Shown piece by piece: positions 27,711 through 38,252 of a stretch of DNA of 64,000 bases (positions are counted from its first letter, which is position 1; every line of letters starts with the position of its first letter). The notes under the pieces are model-generated. The model was not told where the DNA came from. It searched no databases and saw nothing but the letters and a program-made list of their open reading frames with translations. The stretch comes from Pantoea deleyi. GTDB taxonomy: Bacteria; Pseudomonadota; Gammaproteobacteria; Enterobacterales; Enterobacteriaceae. The translations under genes were made by a program, and so were the position numbers. Location of the stretch: contig NZ_CP071406.1 of NCBI RefSeq assembly GCF_022647325.1, positions 1 to 64,000 of the forward strand, read 5' to 3'.

Positions 27711-29777
27711 ATGCGAACGGACCTGCCTTTAGCCCTCTCTTCACACACACCAGAAAGCGCCGACTTCGGCGCAGATTACTCAGATAAAAGCGAAAATAAT
27801 AATATGTCGATCCTGAAGACGATCAAACGATGCCTGCCTGTTTCCCGTGTCCGCCGACGCAGCCAGCCCGCCAATGGCACCTGGGATTGTCGTGCATTGC
27901 CGGATTCACTGAGCGCGATTGGATTGAGTTCACGCGCGGGCGGGATCCTGATGACCTTTGTGCCGCCTGAGGCGGATTTTCAGCGGGTCAGCCAGGCGTG
28001 GCAGCGCTTCAATTCTGCCAGCCTGACGGTGCTGACGCTCTCCTCCAACGGTGCGCTGAGCAGCAGCCGGGCGCAGAGCACCTATTGCGACGGAGACGGC
28101 CCGGAGGGAAGTTACCTCTGGCTGCCGGACAGCCTGATTGCCCGTCATGAGACGCATATCGTCGATCTGCACGTCAGCGACACACAGACCGCCAGCCAGC
28201 GCATCACGGCTATTCAGCAGGAGCTGATGCGACTGCAGGTCCGCCTGCCGCTCTCGGCCGATCGCACGTTCGCCATGATCTACTGCGATGGTCTTTCAGC
28301 CTCAGAAGGTTTTCTGATGCAGGCCTGGTACAACAGCGGCCGCTTCCCCTGCCTGGCGATTGGCGGCTCAGCGGGCGGCAAAATCACGTTTGATGGCACC
28401 TGGATTGGTACCGGTGGCCGGGTGCTGCAGGGCAAGGCCGTGATTATCTTCTGTCAGATGGCCGCCGGAAAATCCTTTGCGCCTTTCAAAAGCCAGAACT
28501 TTACGCCACGCGACCAGAGCTGGCTGATTGCCGAGGCGGATCCGATCGCGCGCAGCGTCACCTCCGTGTTTAACAGCAACGGCCAGCAGCAGCCGTTTGT
28601 GGCGACGCTGTGTGACTATCTCAGCTGCACTGAAGCACAACTTACTGACCGCCTGAAGGGGTTAACCTTTGGCGTCAAAGTCGGCGGTGAGTTCTTTATT
28701 CGCTCTATCGCCAAAATCGGGCCGGGCGGCGTCACCTTCTTCTGCGATCTGGAGTTTGGCGATCGGCTTTACCTGATGCAGGAAAAGGATTTCCGGCAGG
28801 CGACACAGCAGGAGTGGCAGGCCTTTACCGCGAAGCATGGCAAACCGGCCGCTATCCTGATGAACGACTGTATCCTGCGTCGTGTCGGCAACGCCGGGCA
28901 GCTGCAGAATGCCCATTTCTTCAAGGGAATTGCCGCCGCCGGTTTTTCCAGTTTTGGCGAAATCCTGGGCGTGCCAATCAATCAGACGCTCTCTGCGCTG
29001 GTGTTCTTTAATCATGACGTCAAAGCGATGCGTCAGTTCCCGGTTGAGTATGCCGGCTATGCCGCACACTACGCCCAGCGCGCACTCCGTCGCTGGGAAG
29101 CGCTGAACAGTGTCCAGACGCGGGTGCTGGATCGGGTGATTAACTATCAGCAGGCACTGACACCGCTGATGCAGGCTCTGCCGGTGCTGGAAACGGCCAC
29201 CCAGAGCCAGGGCGAAACGCTGAGTCTTGCCGAAAGCAGCATCCGTAACATCAGCCACATCGCCACCGAGAGTCAGCAGGCGCAGGGGCGGCTGGATGAA
29301 GGGCTGGATGACCTGGAAAAGATCTCCCACGGCATCAACGAGATCACGCACGGCATCAGCAACATCGCCTTCCAGACAAACATTCTGGCGCTGAACGCCG
29401 CCGTTGAAGCGGCACGCGCCGGGGAAGCGGGCCGGGGATTTGCGGTGGTCGCGGGCGAAGTGCGTCGGCTGGCGCACTCCTCGAAAGAGCAGGCTGAAGC
29501 CACGGCCAGTAACATCGGCGACGCGGTTTCCACCATCTCACGTATCCGTCTGGTCGCCAGCGATTCAGCGCAGACCGCCGCGCAGATGGCAGAGCGCAGC
29601 ATCAGCGCGGCCGATACGCTCGCCGCCATGAATCAGCAGACCCGGCACGAGCGCGCCGACATTGCGAAGCATCTCGGCAGTCTGCGCGAGCTGACGCAGG
29701 GAATGGATGCGATGCAGGAAGCCGTCGCGCAGCTTAAAGTGTTACAAACGCTTTCCGGCACGCAGGTTAAGGCCTGA
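27711..29777 (+). CDS. Soluble FIST-domain chemoreceptor
   Basis: A 688-residue protein without membrane helices. FIST N and C sensory domains fill about residues 65-435 ([51 protein letters not shown]). A short chemoreceptor signalling region follows, with the conserved tip ([20 protein letters not shown] at about 550). FIST domains are thought to bind small ligands such as amino acids. A cytosolic receptor would report on metabolism. No pentapeptide is present. The start is uncertain: ATG 27711 or the in-frame ATG 27804, neither with a strong ribosome site. The sigma28 promoter fits either. Confidence 0.88.
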   Translation: MRTDLPLALSSHTPESADFGADYSDKSENNNMSILKTIKRCLPVSRVRRRSQPANGTWDCRALPDSLSAIGLSSRAGGILMTFVPPEADFQRVSQAWQRFNSASLTVLTLSSNGALSSSRAQSTYCDGDGPEGSYLWLPDSLIARHETHIVDLHVSDTQTASQRITAIQQELMRLQVRLPLSADRTFAMIYCDGLSASEGFLMQAWYNSGRFPCLAIGGSAGGKITFDGTWIGTGGRVLQGKAVIIFCQMAAGKSFAPFKSQNFTPRDQSWLIAEADPIARSVTSVFNSNGQQQPFVATLCDYLSCTEAQLTDRLKGLTFGVKVGGEFFIRSIAKIGPGGVTFFCDLEFGDRLYLMQEKDFRQATQQEWQAFTAKHGKPAAILMNDCILRRVGNAGQLQNAHFFKGIAAAGFSSFGEILGVPINQTLSALVFFNHDVKAMRQFPVEYAGYAAHYAQRALRRWEALNSVQTRVLDRVINYQQALTPLMQALPVLETATQSQGETLSLAESSIRNISHIATESQQAQGRLDEGLDDLEKISHGINEITHGISNIAFQTNILALNAAVEAARAGEAGRGFAVVAGEVRRLAHSSKEQAEATASNIGDAVSTISRIRLVASDSAQTAAQMAERSISAADTLAAMNQQTRHERADIAKHLGSLRELTQGMDAMQEAVAQLKVLQTLSGTQVKA

Positions 29778-29882
29778 TTTATCAGCATAAAGTGACAAAA
29801 AAATGCGGTGTAAGCGTAACGGCCAGGCAAAGCCGCCGTCAGGTTGTTACACTTGTCGGTGATTAACCACGCAGAGGTAAGA

Positions 29883-30899
29883 ATGAAAATCAAAAGTTAT
29901 GCAGCCATGCAGGCTGGCCAGGCCCTTGAACTCTACGAATACGATGCCCCTGAACTGGCAGCCGAAGAAGTCGAAGTCCAGGTCGAGTACTGTGGTGTCT
30001 GTCACTCGGATCTGTCGATGATCGACAACGAGTGGGGCATTTCACAGTTTCCGGTGATTGCAGGACATGAAGTGATTGGCCGCGTTTCTGCGCTGGGCGC
30101 AGCGGCTAAAAACAAAGGTCTCTCTGTTGGTCAGCGTGTAGGGATTGGCTGGACGGCGAAAAGCTGTCAGCACTGCGATGCCTGTATCAATGGTGAGCAT
30201 GTTAACTGCCATCAGGGCAGCACGCCTACCATCATGAACAAAGGCGGATTCGCCGAGAAGCTGCGCGCAGACTGGCAGTGGGTGATCCCACTGCCAGAAA
30301 AACTGGACGCTGAAACGGCGGGTCCGCTGCTGTGCGGCGGGATCACCGTTTTCAAACCGCTGCTGATGAGTAACATCTCTGTCTCCAGCCGCGTCGGTGT
30401 GATTGGTATCGGTGGTCTGGGCCACATCGCGATCAAAATTCTGCACGCGATGGGCGCGGAAGTGGTTGCATTCAGCTCCACCCCGGATAAGAAGCAGTCG
30501 ATTCTGGATATGGGTGCGGATGAGGTGGTTAACAGCCGCGATCCTGAAGCCCTGAAGCAGCAGGCGGGCCGTTTCGACCTGATCCTCAGCACCGTTGCTG
30601 TCGATCTGGACTGGAAGCCTTATTTCGCGGCGCTGGCACCGCACGGTAAGTTCCATACCGTGGGCGCTGTGCTGAAGCCGATTGAAGTCAGTGCGTTTGA
30701 ACTGATCATGGGCGACAAAGCCGTCACCGGTTCATCTACCGGCTCACCGGGTCAGCTGCGTTCGCTGCTGAAACTCGCATCGCGTGCCGATATTGCGCCG
30801 CAGGTGGAGTACTTCCCGATGTCAGACATCAATAAAGCGCTGGATCATGTTCGTGCCGGTAAAGCAAATTACCGTGTGGTACTGAAAGCTGATTTCTGA
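29883..30899 (+). CDS. ahr: NADPH-dependent aldehyde reductase Ahr
   Basis: A 338-residue zinc-dependent medium-chain alcohol dehydrogenase closely matching E. coli Ahr (YjgB): [25 protein letters not shown], the structural zinc cysteines in [16 protein letters not shown], and the nucleotide-binding [11 protein letters not shown]. The reaction is reduction of aldehydes to alcohols with NADPH. ATG 29883 has AGAGG upstream; the track start at 29844 would add an unrelated 13 residues. It ends at a strong terminator. Confidence 0.93.
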   Translation: MKIKSYAAMQAGQALELYEYDAPELAAEEVEVQVEYCGVCHSDLSMIDNEWGISQFPVIAGHEVIGRVSALGAAAKNKGLSVGQRVGIGWTAKSCQHCDACINGEHVNCHQGSTPTIMNKGGFAEKLRADWQWVIPLPEKLDAETAGPLLCGGITVFKPLLMSNISVSSRVGVIGIGGLGHIAIKILHAMGAEVVAFSSTPDKKQSILDMGADEVVNSRDPEALKQQAGRFDLILSTVAVDLDWKPYFAALAPHGKFHTVGAVLKPIEVSAFELIMGDKAVTGSSTGSPGQLRSLLKLASRADIAPQVEYFPMSDINKALDHVRAGKANYRVVLKADF

Positions 30900-30914
30900 T
30901 GATCTGCTGATATA

Positions 30915-30945
30915 AAATGCCGCAGCACGCTGCGGCATTTTTTTA
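30915..30945 (+). terminator. Terminator of ahr, probably bidirectional
   Basis: AAATGCCGCAGC and GCTGCGGCATTT form a perfect 12-bp inverted repeat around AC, followed by a T run. Confidence 0.85.
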
Positions 30946-31011
30946 TGCGTTTTAACCAGCCACTTATTTACCCGCCACGCTGATGCAGCAGGCTGAGCAA
31001 CCGGTGCGGAA

Positions 31012-31422
31012 TTATTGCGCCGGGATCAGGAAGTCATCCAGCGACCCGCCGTTTTCGATGGCGTCTTTAATCACAGAGGGCGTACGTCCCTGACCCGTCC
31101 AGTAACGAACCTGACCGTTCTCTTCCGTGTAGCAATATTTTGCCGGACGCTTTGCGCGTTTCTTTTTGCCGGTTTCGGCTGGAGAGAGGCTATTTACCAG
31201 CTCGGCGGGATTAATTCCCTCTTCCATTAACAGCTCCTGGTAAAACGCCAGCTTTTCTGCTTTTGCGCGCGCTTCCGCTGCCCGTGCACTTTCTTCTTCA
31301 CGGCGTTCGTTTACCACGGTCTCCAGTTTCTGGTGTAATTCTTCCAGCACAGCCAGCTCAATATTGCGCGCCTCGGCCCGAAGTGTGCGGATATTGTTCA
31401 GGTTGTTCAGGTTCTTACTCAT
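31012..31422 (-). CDS. H-NS family nucleoid protein, paralogue 1
   Basis: A 136-residue H-NS/StpA-type silencer: N-terminal dimerisation coiled coil ([20 protein letters not shown]), linker, and a C-terminal DNA-binding domain with [16 protein letters not shown], carrying the QGR hook. It should bind AT-rich DNA and silence it. GAGG lies ahead of ATG 31422. It flanks a diguanylate cyclase gene together with a second H-NS gene at 33379. Confidence 0.93.
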   Translation of the reverse strand: MSKNLNNLNNIRTLRAEARNIELAVLEELHQKLETVVNERREEESARAAEARAKAEKLAFYQELLMEEGINPAELVNSLSPAETGKKKRAKRPAKYCYTEENGQVRYWTGQGRTPSVIKDAIENGGSLDDFLIPAQ

Positions 31423-31695
31423 AAAATTCCTCAAATACTCAAGTTAATCAATTAAGTGCAAATTATTCAGCAGGCAAGGGTAACATTACCCCGCCCGATA
31501 ATTGAAGCGCCGGACTGGCTTTATTAGCTACTAAAGTTTCATCAGGGAGGCTGATTGAGCCGGTCCGGAACAGGAATTAAGCGGAATCTGCTGGCTAAGT
31601 GTAAATCAGCGCGATGGAAGCGTAATTAGGGCAAGGGCATTCTTGCTTCCGGTTAACTGTGTTTAAATCGTGCAAAAGGTTTATTAAGGACTGGC

Positions 31696-33258
31696 ATGAA
31701 GTTTCGCCGCAAAAATGATGGCCCGGTGCCTGTAATCTCACCGCTGCTGAGAAGCATCATGCTCTCTGGCGTATTACTCACCGCAACTGTAGTTGGTCTG
31801 GATCTGTGGACACTGCGTGAAGACTGGTATGAAACCGTAGGTAAAGCGGAAGATACGGCGGTCAATCTGTCGTTATCACAGGCGCGCCAGGCGGATGATA
31901 CGTTTCTACAGACCGAAATCGCTTTGCGTGAAGTCCAGCGTGAGCTGGAAAAGCAGATGATCACGACCGGTGTGGATGGCGAGGCGCTCAGCCAGACGAT
32001 GCGTCTGCTGCAGAGCCGTCTGCCGCAGCTGCACGGTCTGTTCTACTATGATGCCAAAGGAACCTGGGTAGCGACCTCCATGAGCAGCGTGCCACCGGGC
32101 ATTGATAATTCCGATCGTGAATATTTTGACTATCACCGCGCCAGTCCGCGCAATAACCTGCACGTCGGCCCGGTGCTGCGCAGCCGTACCACGCACGAGC
32201 TGGTGATCCCGGTTACGCTTCGGGTAAACGATGCGTTTAACGGTTTCCGGGGCGTCTTACTGGCCACGATCAAAGTGGACTATTTTCGCCGTTTCTACAG
32301 CTACTATGAGCTTAGCGAGGGAGATGTTCTGGTGCTGATGCTGGCCGACAGCACGGTGCTTTATGCCCGCCCGATGCCGGATAGCTACATCGGCAAAAAT
32401 CTCTCAGTCAGTCCGCTGTTCCTCCGGATGCTGGCGAATTCGGACAAAGGCAGCGGCCAGTGGACCGCAGCGCTGGATGGTAAAAAACGCATCTTCGGCT
32501 TTGTCCGCTCACAGCGCTATCCTCTGGTGGTGGCCGCAGGCTATGACAAGCATGCACTTTTTACTCACTGGCTGAAGAGCTGGGTTCAGGATCTGATACT
32601 GAATGCGGCACTGCTGGGGGTAATCCTTTTGCTGGGATCCTTTGTACTGCGCCAGGCACGGCATACGCTGCGTTATCAGCTGGAGCTGACCCGATTACGC
32701 GATGAACTGACCGCAGCTAATCGTACGCTGGAAAATCTGGCGCACAATGACGGGCTTACCGGGGTCGCCAACCGGCGTCATTTTGATGAAAGGCTGGCTG
32801 AAAGCCTGGAGAACGCGGCGCGTAGCGGAAAGCCGGTCTCGTTAATCCTGTTCGATATCGATTATTTTAAACGTTATAACGACAACTATGGTCATGTCGC
32901 CGGTGACGACTGCCTGAAAAAAGTGGCGGGAGTGCTGAAAAACGCGGTCCGGCGTAAAGATGAGCTTGCAGCCCGTTATGGTGGCGAAGAGTTCGCGATT
33001 ATTCTGACGGAACAACCTCTCTCTGCGGCGGTGAGTCTTGCGGAATCTATTACTGCTGCCGTCAGTCAGCTCGCTATCCCGCATCTCACTTCGGAATTAC
33101 CGCAGAAGCAGGTCACGCTGAGTGCAGGCTGCGCCGTATATCTGACCTCTGATCCAGAGGAATGGAAAAATACGCTGATAGAGCGGGCAGACGAGGCGTT
33201 ATATCGGGCTAAGCGGGCGGGGCGTAATCAGGTTAAAAGCGAAGATCGTCAGGCGTGA
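31696..33258 (+). CDS. Membrane diguanylate cyclase with periplasmic Cache sensor
   Basis: A 520-residue protein: TM1 at about 20-42, a periplasmic Cache/PDC-type sensor (45-290; TSMSSVPPGIDNSDREYFDY is typical), TM2 at about 295-315, and a GGDEF domain (350-515) with an intact GGEEF and DIDYFKRYND. It should make c-di-GMP from two GTP in response to a small molecule. At the inhibitory I-site the sequence reads RKDE instead of RxxD, so feedback inhibition may be weakened. It is flanked by two H-NS genes. The ribosome site AAGGAC precedes the ATG. Confidence 0.9.
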   Translation: MKFRRKNDGPVPVISPLLRSIMLSGVLLTATVVGLDLWTLREDWYETVGKAEDTAVNLSLSQARQADDTFLQTEIALREVQRELEKQMITTGVDGEALSQTMRLLQSRLPQLHGLFYYDAKGTWVATSMSSVPPGIDNSDREYFDYHRASPRNNLHVGPVLRSRTTHELVIPVTLRVNDAFNGFRGVLLATIKVDYFRRFYSYYELSEGDVLVLMLADSTVLYARPMPDSYIGKNLSVSPLFLRMLANSDKGSGQWTAALDGKKRIFGFVRSQRYPLVVAAGYDKHALFTHWLKSWVQDLILNAALLGVILLLGSFVLRQARHTLRYQLELTRLRDELTAANRTLENLAHNDGLTGVANRRHFDERLAESLENAARSGKPVSLILFDIDYFKRYNDNYGHVAGDDCLKKVAGVLKNAVRRKDELAARYGGEEFAIILTEQPLSAAVSLAESITAAVSQLAIPHLTSELPQKQVTLSAGCAVYLTSDPEEWKNTLIERADEALYRAKRAGRNQVKSEDRQA

Positions 33259-33330
33259 GCCATCGGCTGGTTTTAACAGGATGCCGTGGAATTAAGCAAA
33301 AAATTCGGTGAGCATCAGCAAATAGATGTT

Positions 33331-33360
33331 AAAAAACCGCCTGAGTACGATCAGGCGGTT
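33331..33360 (-). terminator. Terminator of the second H-NS gene
   Basis: AACCGCCTGA and TCAGGCGGTT flank a 6-nt loop, and on the minus strand the stem runs into TTTTTT. It may also stop the diguanylate cyclase transcript. Confidence 0.8.
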
Positions 33361-33378
33361 GTCATTCGGGCACCGGTA

Positions 33379-33780
33379 TCAGATCAGGAAATCATCCAGT
33401 GATTTACCGGCATCCATCGCGGATTTAATGGCAGACGGCGTGCGGCCCTGACCGGTCCACTGTTTAACTTCGCCATTTTCGTCAGTGTACTGATATTTAG
33501 CAGGACGAGGCGCGCGTTTTTTCTTCTCTGCGGGTGCAGCCTGCATGCCATTTAACAGTTCGTTAGGATCGATGCCTTCCTGCAGCAGCAGTTCACGATA
33601 TTTTGCCAGTTTTTCTGCTTTTTCACGGTTAGCCGCTTCAGAAGCCTGTGCTTCTTCACGACGCTCACTGACGACAACCGACAGTTTTTCAAGCATTTCT
33701 TCCAGGGCAGCAAGGTCAAGCTCGCGAGCATTGGCGCGCAGGGTGCGGATATTATTCAAGCTGTTGAGAGTGTCACTCAT
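33379..33780 (-). CDS. H-NS family nucleoid protein, paralogue 2
   Basis: A 133-residue paralogue of the protein at 31012: the coiled coil [20 protein letters not shown] and the C-terminal [16 protein letters not shown]. Residues differ throughout, so the two are not a recent duplication. ATG 33780 was preferred to the in-frame start at 33798 on alignment with the first copy. Plasmid H-NS proteins often reduce the fitness cost of carrying AT-rich DNA. Confidence 0.93.
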   Translation of the reverse strand: MSDTLNSLNNIRTLRANARELDLAALEEMLEKLSVVVSERREEAQASEAANREKAEKLAKYRELLLQEGIDPNELLNGMQAAPAEKKKRAPRPAKYQYTDENGEVKQWTGQGRTPSAIKSAMDAGKSLDDFLI

Positions 33781-34848
33781 CAAAGTCACCATAGTCATGT
33801 TCAGATAATAAAATACAGAATAGCGGGTTCACGCTGATGCTTTTCGTCAGACCTGCTTTTTTGAAAATGCTTGCCTTCGAATAATCATAATACAGAACCG
33901 GGAGTTCAACGCTGACATATTAATCTCTTTCTCAGAGAGTTTAAACTCTAATTAACGTCTGCACCTTAAACAAAAGTAAAGTTACTCTTTTTTTACGAAC
34001 ATCGCTCAAAATGTCAAAAAGAAGGAGCATCTGATAGGGGGGGTAATTTAGTCACGTGATGGATTAATCGCCCTTTTGGCGAATGTCTGGCGCTGTCGCT
34101 TCGCTAATCCCACGCTGCTGAGTTCTCCGGTTAAATGGGATGCACGATGCACAACCGGATAAGAGCTGGCGTTGAGCGTAATAGCGGAGAGTGTAGCAGC
34201 AGCAGACTTTCGAAAAATTATTTCATCGTCCGCTGATAATTTAAGAACATCTGTAACCTGCTGATAATCGGATATTTTGTCATCGATGAAAAAAGCCCGA
34301 TCTGGAAAGCCGCGCTGCGCGGGCGAGTACTTACCGTTCAGGCGAAGCGGAAGGTTAAAAATAAATGGACAGAAACTCATCACGCAGACATTCAATCACC
34401 TCGTTGCCGGATAAATTATTTACGTGTGCAATGAATTTTTTAACCAGAGTGTATGTCGTGAGGTTGGTTGTTACCCTGCAGACTTAGTGGGTAATAACAC
34501 CACGACACATTATCGTGTAAACCGCAGCCTGTCAGGGAGCGGGGTTTCACTGACAGATACCGTACGCGCCCTCTGTGAGAGTCTGATGCTGAGTAATGCA
34601 CATCGTGGCCGGCCATGATCGGATCAGATATATCAGTAACGTTAAGACCCGGCGGTGATGGACAGCCGCCGTTTATTCATCCGCTACACGACGCGGCACG
34701 AACGCAGCGTGCAGGCGTGCTGAAAGGCCATCATCTGGCAGTCATGGGTGCCGGGCACGCACTTTATGTTATCTCTCCTCCGCTTGCCGGAACAGGTGAT
34801 GCGCTACACTTAACAGCCGCAGCAGAAGGTTTTGTCAGGAGGGCTGAC
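33781..34848. other. Poorly coding stretch after the H-NS gene
   Basis: About 1.07 kb. The only frame worth listing is on the minus strand (34048-34395). Two plus-strand frames (34424-34618, and the front of the frame that ends at 35031) look like chance. The promoter of the H-NS gene must lie near 33800-33950, which is AT-rich. Confidence 0.45.
34048..34395 (-). CDS. Uncertain hypothetical protein
   Basis: A 115-residue frame starting at TTG, with GAGG just upstream (an internal ATG at 34380 is an alternative). The middle (FFIDDKISDYQQVTDVLKLS) reads like protein, but the rest is not distinctive and no family is recognised. It may be a decayed gene. Confidence 0.25.
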   Translation of the reverse strand: MNVCVMSFCPFIFNLPLRLNGKYSPAQRGFPDRAFFIDDKISDYQQVTDVLKLSADDEIIFRKSAAATLSAITLNASSYPVVHRASHLTGELSSVGLAKRQRQTFAKRAINPSRD

Positions 34849-35031
34849 GTGTTTAAAGGTAATAAAAAAGCGTTACCGGTTCGCTACTGTAAAACGTGCA
34901 GGAAACCGATGACATGGCGAAAAAAATGGGAAAAGTGCTGGGATGAGGTGATGTACTGTTCAGAACGTTGCCGGCGACAGCGCAATAAACAGCAAAATGA
35001 GAATGGCGCATCCGCTGAGCCTGATGCCTGA
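34849..35031 (+). CDS. DUF2256 small zinc-ribbon-like protein
   Basis: A 60-residue protein matching DUF2256: FKGNKKALPVRYCKTCRKPM, then TWRKKWEKCWDEVMYCSERCRRQR. Four cysteines (CxxC and CxxxC-type spacing) probably bind zinc. The function of the family is not known. GTG 34849 was chosen because AGGAGG lies 6 nt upstream and because the family starts here; the longer frame from 34615 has no support. Confidence 0.85.
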   Translation: MFKGNKKALPVRYCKTCRKPMTWRKKWEKCWDEVMYCSERCRRQRNKQQNENGASAEPDA

Positions 35032-35082
35032 CCATTAATCGTGCGGGTCAGGACGTGGCCTGACCCGGTCACACAGAGGCAG

Positions 35083-35385
35083 CTATTGCTGGACCTCTAT
35101 CTGCTGCCAGCCTTTTCTGAACATACAATCCTTGACCAGAATCTCACGCTGACTTTCATTGGCATCGCTGGTCGAGTAGTCCGTGTCGGTGGTTTTGTAC
35201 TTACTGTCTTTTGAGGTGTATTTGCCGCTCACGATATTGTCTGGCGGTAAATCGCGCAGTGCCTGAGCCTGACAGGCCGTTTCTGCCACCGTCTCCTGCT
35301 GTTCTGACGCATCGGGTTTGACCCATTTATACTGTACGCATCCAGTCAGACAGAGAGTAAAGCACATCAGCATTAGCGTTTTCAT
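35083..35385 (-). CDS. Small lipoprotein, paralogue A1
   Basis: A 100-residue lipoprotein with signal peptide and lipobox (LCLTGC, Cys at 16), then VQYKWVKPDASEQQ, the conserved core QALRDLPPDN, and GKYTSKD and KTTDTDYSTSD, ending in RKGWQQIEVQQ. By hand alignment about 60 of 84 mature residues equal those of the gene at 43553-43858. The family is not recognised. It is the last of three minus-strand envelope genes. Confidence 0.8.
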   Translation of the reverse strand: MKTLMLMCFTLCLTGCVQYKWVKPDASEQQETVAETACQAQALRDLPPDNIVSGKYTSKDSKYKTTDTDYSTSDANESQREILVKDCMFRKGWQQIEVQQ

Positions 35386-35495
35386 AATCTGCTTCTCAGT
35401 AATCCCGTCTGAAATGAGACGGGAAGGAAGGCGAGGAAACCGGACGCTGTGTCGGCGGGTTTCCTCACGGTATAAAGTGGGATCGCTATCCGACC

Positions 35496-36038
35496 TCAGA
35501 ATGTCAGGCCGCCACCAATATAGGGGCCATCGATCAGGGTATGGCCAGGACGACCGTCTTTGCCATCGACACCCGCATAGCGATAACCCACTTTCAGCGT
35601 CAGCGGTCCCAGCGGCGACCAGCTAATTCCGCCATCGGCTTCCACAAAGTTTTTAACGCTATTGGCCAGGCCTTCCGGCGCGGAGTAGCCTTCGCCGTAG
35701 ATCGCAAAGTCAGCAGGCAGCGAGAGTTTTACGCCGCCACCGACAGGAAAGGCAACGCCATCATCACCTTTCTTCCCACCGATATAGGTCGCTTTTACGC
35801 CTGCGGTCAGCATCAGCGGGCCAAGCGCCAGGTTATAGCCGGTGCCCGCCTGCCCGATCTGCACGCCATCCGAAGTGTTTTTGATCCACTGGCTGTCCAG
35901 ATAAATCCCGCCGGATGAACGGCCCATTTCTGCATCCAGCACAGAGTAATTTTTGCCTTGTTCCGCAGTCAGGCCCATCGCCATTGCAGAAGAAGAGACG
36001 CACAGCAGTACGCCAAGGCTGATAACAGACATTTTCAT
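35496..36038 (-). CDS. YfaZ-family outer-membrane protein
   Basis: A 180-residue exported protein with signal peptide (cleavage after SSAMA, near 20). Its YfaZ pattern of alternating beta strands has the conserved LGPLMLTAGVKATYI, FAIYGEGYSAPEGLANSVKN and VGYRYAGVDGKDGR. YfaZ proteins are predicted small beta barrels of unknown function. The ribosome site is weak. It lies between two lipoprotein genes in the same direction. Confidence 0.87.
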   Translation of the reverse strand: MKMSVISLGVLLCVSSSAMAMGLTAEQGKNYSVLDAEMGRSSGGIYLDSQWIKNTSDGVQIGQAGTGYNLALGPLMLTAGVKATYIGGKKGDDGVAFPVGGGVKLSLPADFAIYGEGYSAPEGLANSVKNFVEADGGISWSPLGPLTLKVGYRYAGVDGKDGRPGHTLIDGPYIGGGLTF

Positions 36039-36083
36039 TGCTGATTTATTCCACAGGATAAGATTTCAGGATGGCTGACCCAG

Positions 36084-36320
36084 TTACTTTTGCACGATCT
36101 CTTTAACATCGCGCTGCTGCATCTGATGCGTGTTTCCATCCATATCGCGGTAAGAGATCATGCCGGTTTCTTTGTCTTTGGCAGGCTTGCCGTGGGCGGT
36201 AATCATATGCCCGTCATTGGTGGAGATCACATAATCGCTGGAGCAGGCTGAGAGGGTGAGGGCGGACGTCATCATCACAATCGCGAAGGCGATTTTTTTG
36301 CCAGAATTTGAAGATGTCAT
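36084..36320 (-). CDS. YgdI/YgdR-family lipoprotein, paralogue B1
   Basis: A 78-residue lipoprotein with lipobox LSAC and the YgdI/YgdR core CSSDYVISTNDGHMITAHGK, then TGMISYRDMDGNTHQM. The mature part is a small SH3-like beta fold. The role is unknown. It is first in the minus-strand trio with yfaZ-like and lipoprotein A1; a paralogue is at 43918. Confidence 0.87.
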   Translation of the reverse strand: MTSSNSGKKIAFAIVMMTSALTLSACSSDYVISTNDGHMITAHGKPAKDKETGMISYRDMDGNTHQMQQRDVKEIVQK

Positions 36321-36700
36321 TTTACTTACCTGTCATTACTTTTTAAGAAGATGCGGCATTATTTGCTCTGATTGTTAAACGACATGATAACAGTGCGCCT
36401 GTCCGGCTATTAATACGGGAAAAGATGATCTGGATCAATTTCAAAGATTTATTGATAAATTTAATGCCTTTTTCAATGCGGATTCCATTGGAGTTGATAA
36501 TTTCATTTGAGAGCGATGCCTGAAAGAGGGAGTTTATAGAATGATAACTTTCATTGTGTGAAGCAACGACAATGCTTAATTAAGCAATAAAAGAGAAACC
36601 TCATGTTTCAATTAATCTCTTGTGGCTGCTCTCCGGTTCGCTATATTGAGTGAGCGCAAGCACACTAAACAGTCTATTTTAACAAGGATTTAATATAGAT
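36321..36700. other. Divergent AT-rich intergenic region
   Basis: About 380 bp between the lipoprotein gene (minus) and the DUF1090 gene (plus). It is AT-rich and should hold both promoters; no specific site was recognised. Confidence 0.45.
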
Positions 36701-37120
36701 ATGAGAAAGACAATTATCGCGATAACCCTCATCGCATTACCGTTTACAGGGTTTGCGGCGACAGATTCCTGTTACGCCCAGCTGGCCGATATTTCAGCGA
36801 AAATGGAACGGGCTAAAAGCCTGGGGGACAGTGCCGCCGTCGCCCGGCTCAATATTGCCCAGGATAAAGTACGGACTTATTGCTCAGACGATCGTCAGGC
36901 AAGGCGGGCTTCTCACGATGTCGCGCAGCGCGAGATGAAAGTAAAAAAGGCGGAGCTTGAGCTTCAGGACGCGCAGAAGGAGCTGGCAGAAGCAAAAGCA
37001 GAGGGGCGTACCGACAGGATCAGAAAGAAAACTAACAGAGTCGAAGAGAAAAAACGCAGACTCGAATCCGCAAAATTAGATTTGCAGCAGGCGCAGGCCG
37101 ATGCTCAGCGTCTGAATTAA
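36701..37120 (+). CDS. DUF1090 (YqjC-like) periplasmic protein
   Basis: A 139-residue protein with signal peptide (cleavage near GFA-ATD, residue 19), then a two-cysteine N-terminal part (DSCYAQLADIS, VRTYCSDD) and a long charged coiled coil (about 65-138). This is the layout of YqjC/DUF1090. The function is unknown; YqjC is linked to envelope stress and acid conditions. AAGGA lies 11 nt upstream of the ATG. Confidence 0.85.
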   Translation: MRKTIIAITLIALPFTGFAATDSCYAQLADISAKMERAKSLGDSAAVARLNIAQDKVRTYCSDDRQARRASHDVAQREMKVKKAELELQDAQKELAEAKAEGRTDRIRKKTNRVEEKKRRLESAKLDLQQAQADAQRLN

Positions 37121-38219
37121 TCTCCTAATCCTCAGAGGCTCCATCTGTGGGCCTCTGACTGATCGTAACCATTCTCTTTCTGTCGTTCACAGTATGCGAT
37201 TCAATCGCTGAGAGCAGCAGCAGGCTCTCATTTAAAGCCCCGCCTTACCCTCACTGAATTCAGGCCTGTACGGCAGTTTCTCTTCTGATAACGATAACGC
37301 TGGTTTATGACAGATTGGATAGGCAGTCTGATACTTTTCCGGTCAGCCTGAAGGTTATTTGTAACGGCAAGGAGCAAAAAAAACCACTCCGAAGAGTGGT
37401 CGTATTCAGTACAAATACTTAATGAGCAAAGCTGTCAAATAAATCATTCAAAACCGGGGTGCGTCTATGCAGGAAAATATTAGCGTCTCACGGTCAGACA
37501 ATCGAAGTCTTTTTTTGCTAAATAATGGAAGTCGGCATTTTAATAAACGTCATATTCAACGATATGTTAAAACCACACATATTAAATGAAACATTTGTTT
37601 ATCCTGCAGGTTAATTTCAGCTGTTTTATCTTCCTGCAGTCAGAGAAGAATCTCATCGCTGTGTCTGCAGAGAGGTTACCGGGGTCAGCGATGCAGGATG
37701 GGACAGTCAGCGTTACCCGGTGACAAGGTTCAGCCCGACCGTGAAAGTGATGAGGGGCGGAAGGGCACAGGTAACGATGTAAAACCAGGTTATGCCACAA
37801 AGTGACATCTGGCGCAGAGCGGGATCATCGTTAAAGACCGGCAGCGATCTTCTGGCGATGCCTGACAGAAACAGTCAGCGACTGCATCGTGCAGCAACCT
37901 ATCACTGAGACGAGTAAAGTCAGACGCTGGCAGAATTATTGGACGTTCAGTCAGCGGCAGAAATTAACACTCCTTAAGGATGACAGGAGAAGATTTGCTG
38001 CAAGCCCGATGTTTCAACGCTGAAGCTGTGAAGGTTAGTTACAACACCCTAAGTTAGCACTGATTAAAACCGCGATTAGCCTGTTAGCCCCTGCCCGTGG
38101 GTTAGCACCCCCAGACGGAGCCGATCTGAAAACCCGAGTGCTCATTGACAAGCCGTCCGCCCCGGCCCGCAGGGCCGTAACTACAGTAATTTTTAATGGA
38201 TGGTGTAACTAATCCCCTA

Positions 38220-38250
38220 AGTTTTACTGTTCATACTGAACAGTAAAACT
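38220..38250. repeat. Perfect 14-bp inverted repeat with 3-nt centre
   Basis: AGTTTTACTGTTCA and TGAACAGTAAAACT flank TAC. It resembles a LexA site in its ACTGT/ACAGT ends, but the CTGT-N9-ACAG spacing is one base too long. It could be an operator, a resolution site or a cruciform. Confidence 0.8.
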
Positions 38251-38252
38251 AG

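Noticed and set aside
34615..34848. N-terminal extension of the DUF2256 protein
   Set aside because: The family begins at the GTG at 34849, which has its own AGGAGG; the extension has no family match.
38220..38250. LexA site reading of the palindrome
   Set aside because: CTGT and ACAG are 9 bases apart instead of 8.
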